Shown here: positions 15,793-15,939 of the stretch, piece after piece | Position numbering within the stretch: position 1 is the first letter of the stretch | Layout of the letters: each line of letters begins with the position of its first letter | From: JAMXLL01 sp035279875 | Lineage (GTDB): Bacteria > Desulfobacterota > Binatia > Binatales > Binataceae | Direction of reading: 5' to 3' | Length of the DNA stretch: 15,939 nt | Assembly (NCBI GenBank): GCA_035279875.1 | Contig: DATEGX010000375.1 | Coordinates: 1 to 15,939 of the forward strand | The notes under the pieces: model-generated | The model's database searches: none | What the model was told of the DNA's origin: nothing | Seen by the model: the letters and a program-made list of their open reading frames with translations, nothing else | Made by a program: the position numbers and the translations under genes

Positions 15793-15939
15793 TTACCCGG
15801 CGCGGTCCGCCAGGGCTTGCATCGAACGCCAGTCAAGAATTCCGGAGATACCGCCGTCTGGCTTGTGGAAGGCAACGGGGCCATAGACGTTCGCGATATA
15901 CAGCGTGTCCATTGGATGCGAAGTTGCGTCGTGCACCGC
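15793..15939 (-). CDS. C-terminal end of a probable beta-propeller protein (partial)
   Basis: A 48-codon open frame reads leftwards from the right edge to a TAA at 15795-15793; its start lies outside the window. The visible peptide includes SHPMDTLYIANVYGPVAFHK, followed by a PDGG turn. This resembles an NHL or SMP-30-like propeller blade (HP..DTLYIAN..G.v..f.pdG) and ends in a short helical tail. Codon use matches the neighbours, and a good intrinsic terminator follows. The family call is tentative because so little is seen. Confidence 0.6.
   Translation of the reverse strand, partial: AVHDATSHPMDTLYIANVYGPVAFHKPDGGISGILDWRSMQALADRAG

Noticed and set aside
15636..15884. 82-codon minus-strand frame near the right edge
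   Set aside because: It overlaps the terminator hairpin and the P450 3' end, and is basic and featureless; a different minus-strand frame (15793-15939) reads as a sensible protein end.

Overview
The window is about 16 kb of GC-rich, gene-dense bacterial chromosome with short intergenic gaps. It holds 14 complete protein genes and one gene cut off at the right edge. I see no rRNA, tRNA, CRISPR array, transposase or phage gene. Several traits fit an uncultured soil or groundwater lineage near the former Deltaproteobacteria, such as Desulfobacterota_B/Binatota: a class I lysyl-tRNA synthetase, a short-type S-adenosylhomocysteine hydrolase, an orphan HPr, and many amidohydrolase-2, CaiB/BaiF and P450-type genes. 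That placement is an inference from gene content, not something read directly from the sequence.

Left part (1-4507, minus strand): four housekeeping genes read leftwards, in the order DHH phosphoesterase, HPr, metK, ahcY. MetK makes S-adenosylmethionine and AhcY removes S-adenosylhomocysteine, so these two adjacent genes cover two steps of the activated-methyl cycle. metK has a 244-base upstream region of its own. Positions 1-307 hold two hairpins but no gene I can support.

Middle (4702-6522, plus strand): a 70-residue four-cysteine zinc-ribbon protein lies 21 bases before lysS, which encodes a class I lysyl-tRNA synthetase. The two very probably share a transcript.

Right part (6617-15939): an accessory catabolic-looking block with frequent strand switches. 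In order it holds a CaiB/BaiF CoA-transferase (-), then a plus-strand trio of SnoaL-like protein, cupin and zeta-class GST/maleylacetoacetate isomerase, then two adjacent paralogous amidohydrolase-2 proteins (-), an NHL beta-propeller (+), a 2-phosphoglycerate-kinase-like P-loop kinase (-), a Rieske ferredoxin-cytochrome P450 fusion (+), and the 3' end of a probable propeller gene (-). Oxygenase, isomerase, amidohydrolase/decarboxylase and CoA-transferase families together suggest breakdown of an aromatic or other cyclic compound. The substrate cannot be read from the sequence.

The two most notable items are the single-polypeptide Rieske-P450 (14069-15685) and the amidohydrolase at 9622-10761. 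The latter has lost most metal ligands that its neighbouring paralog (10821-12047) keeps.
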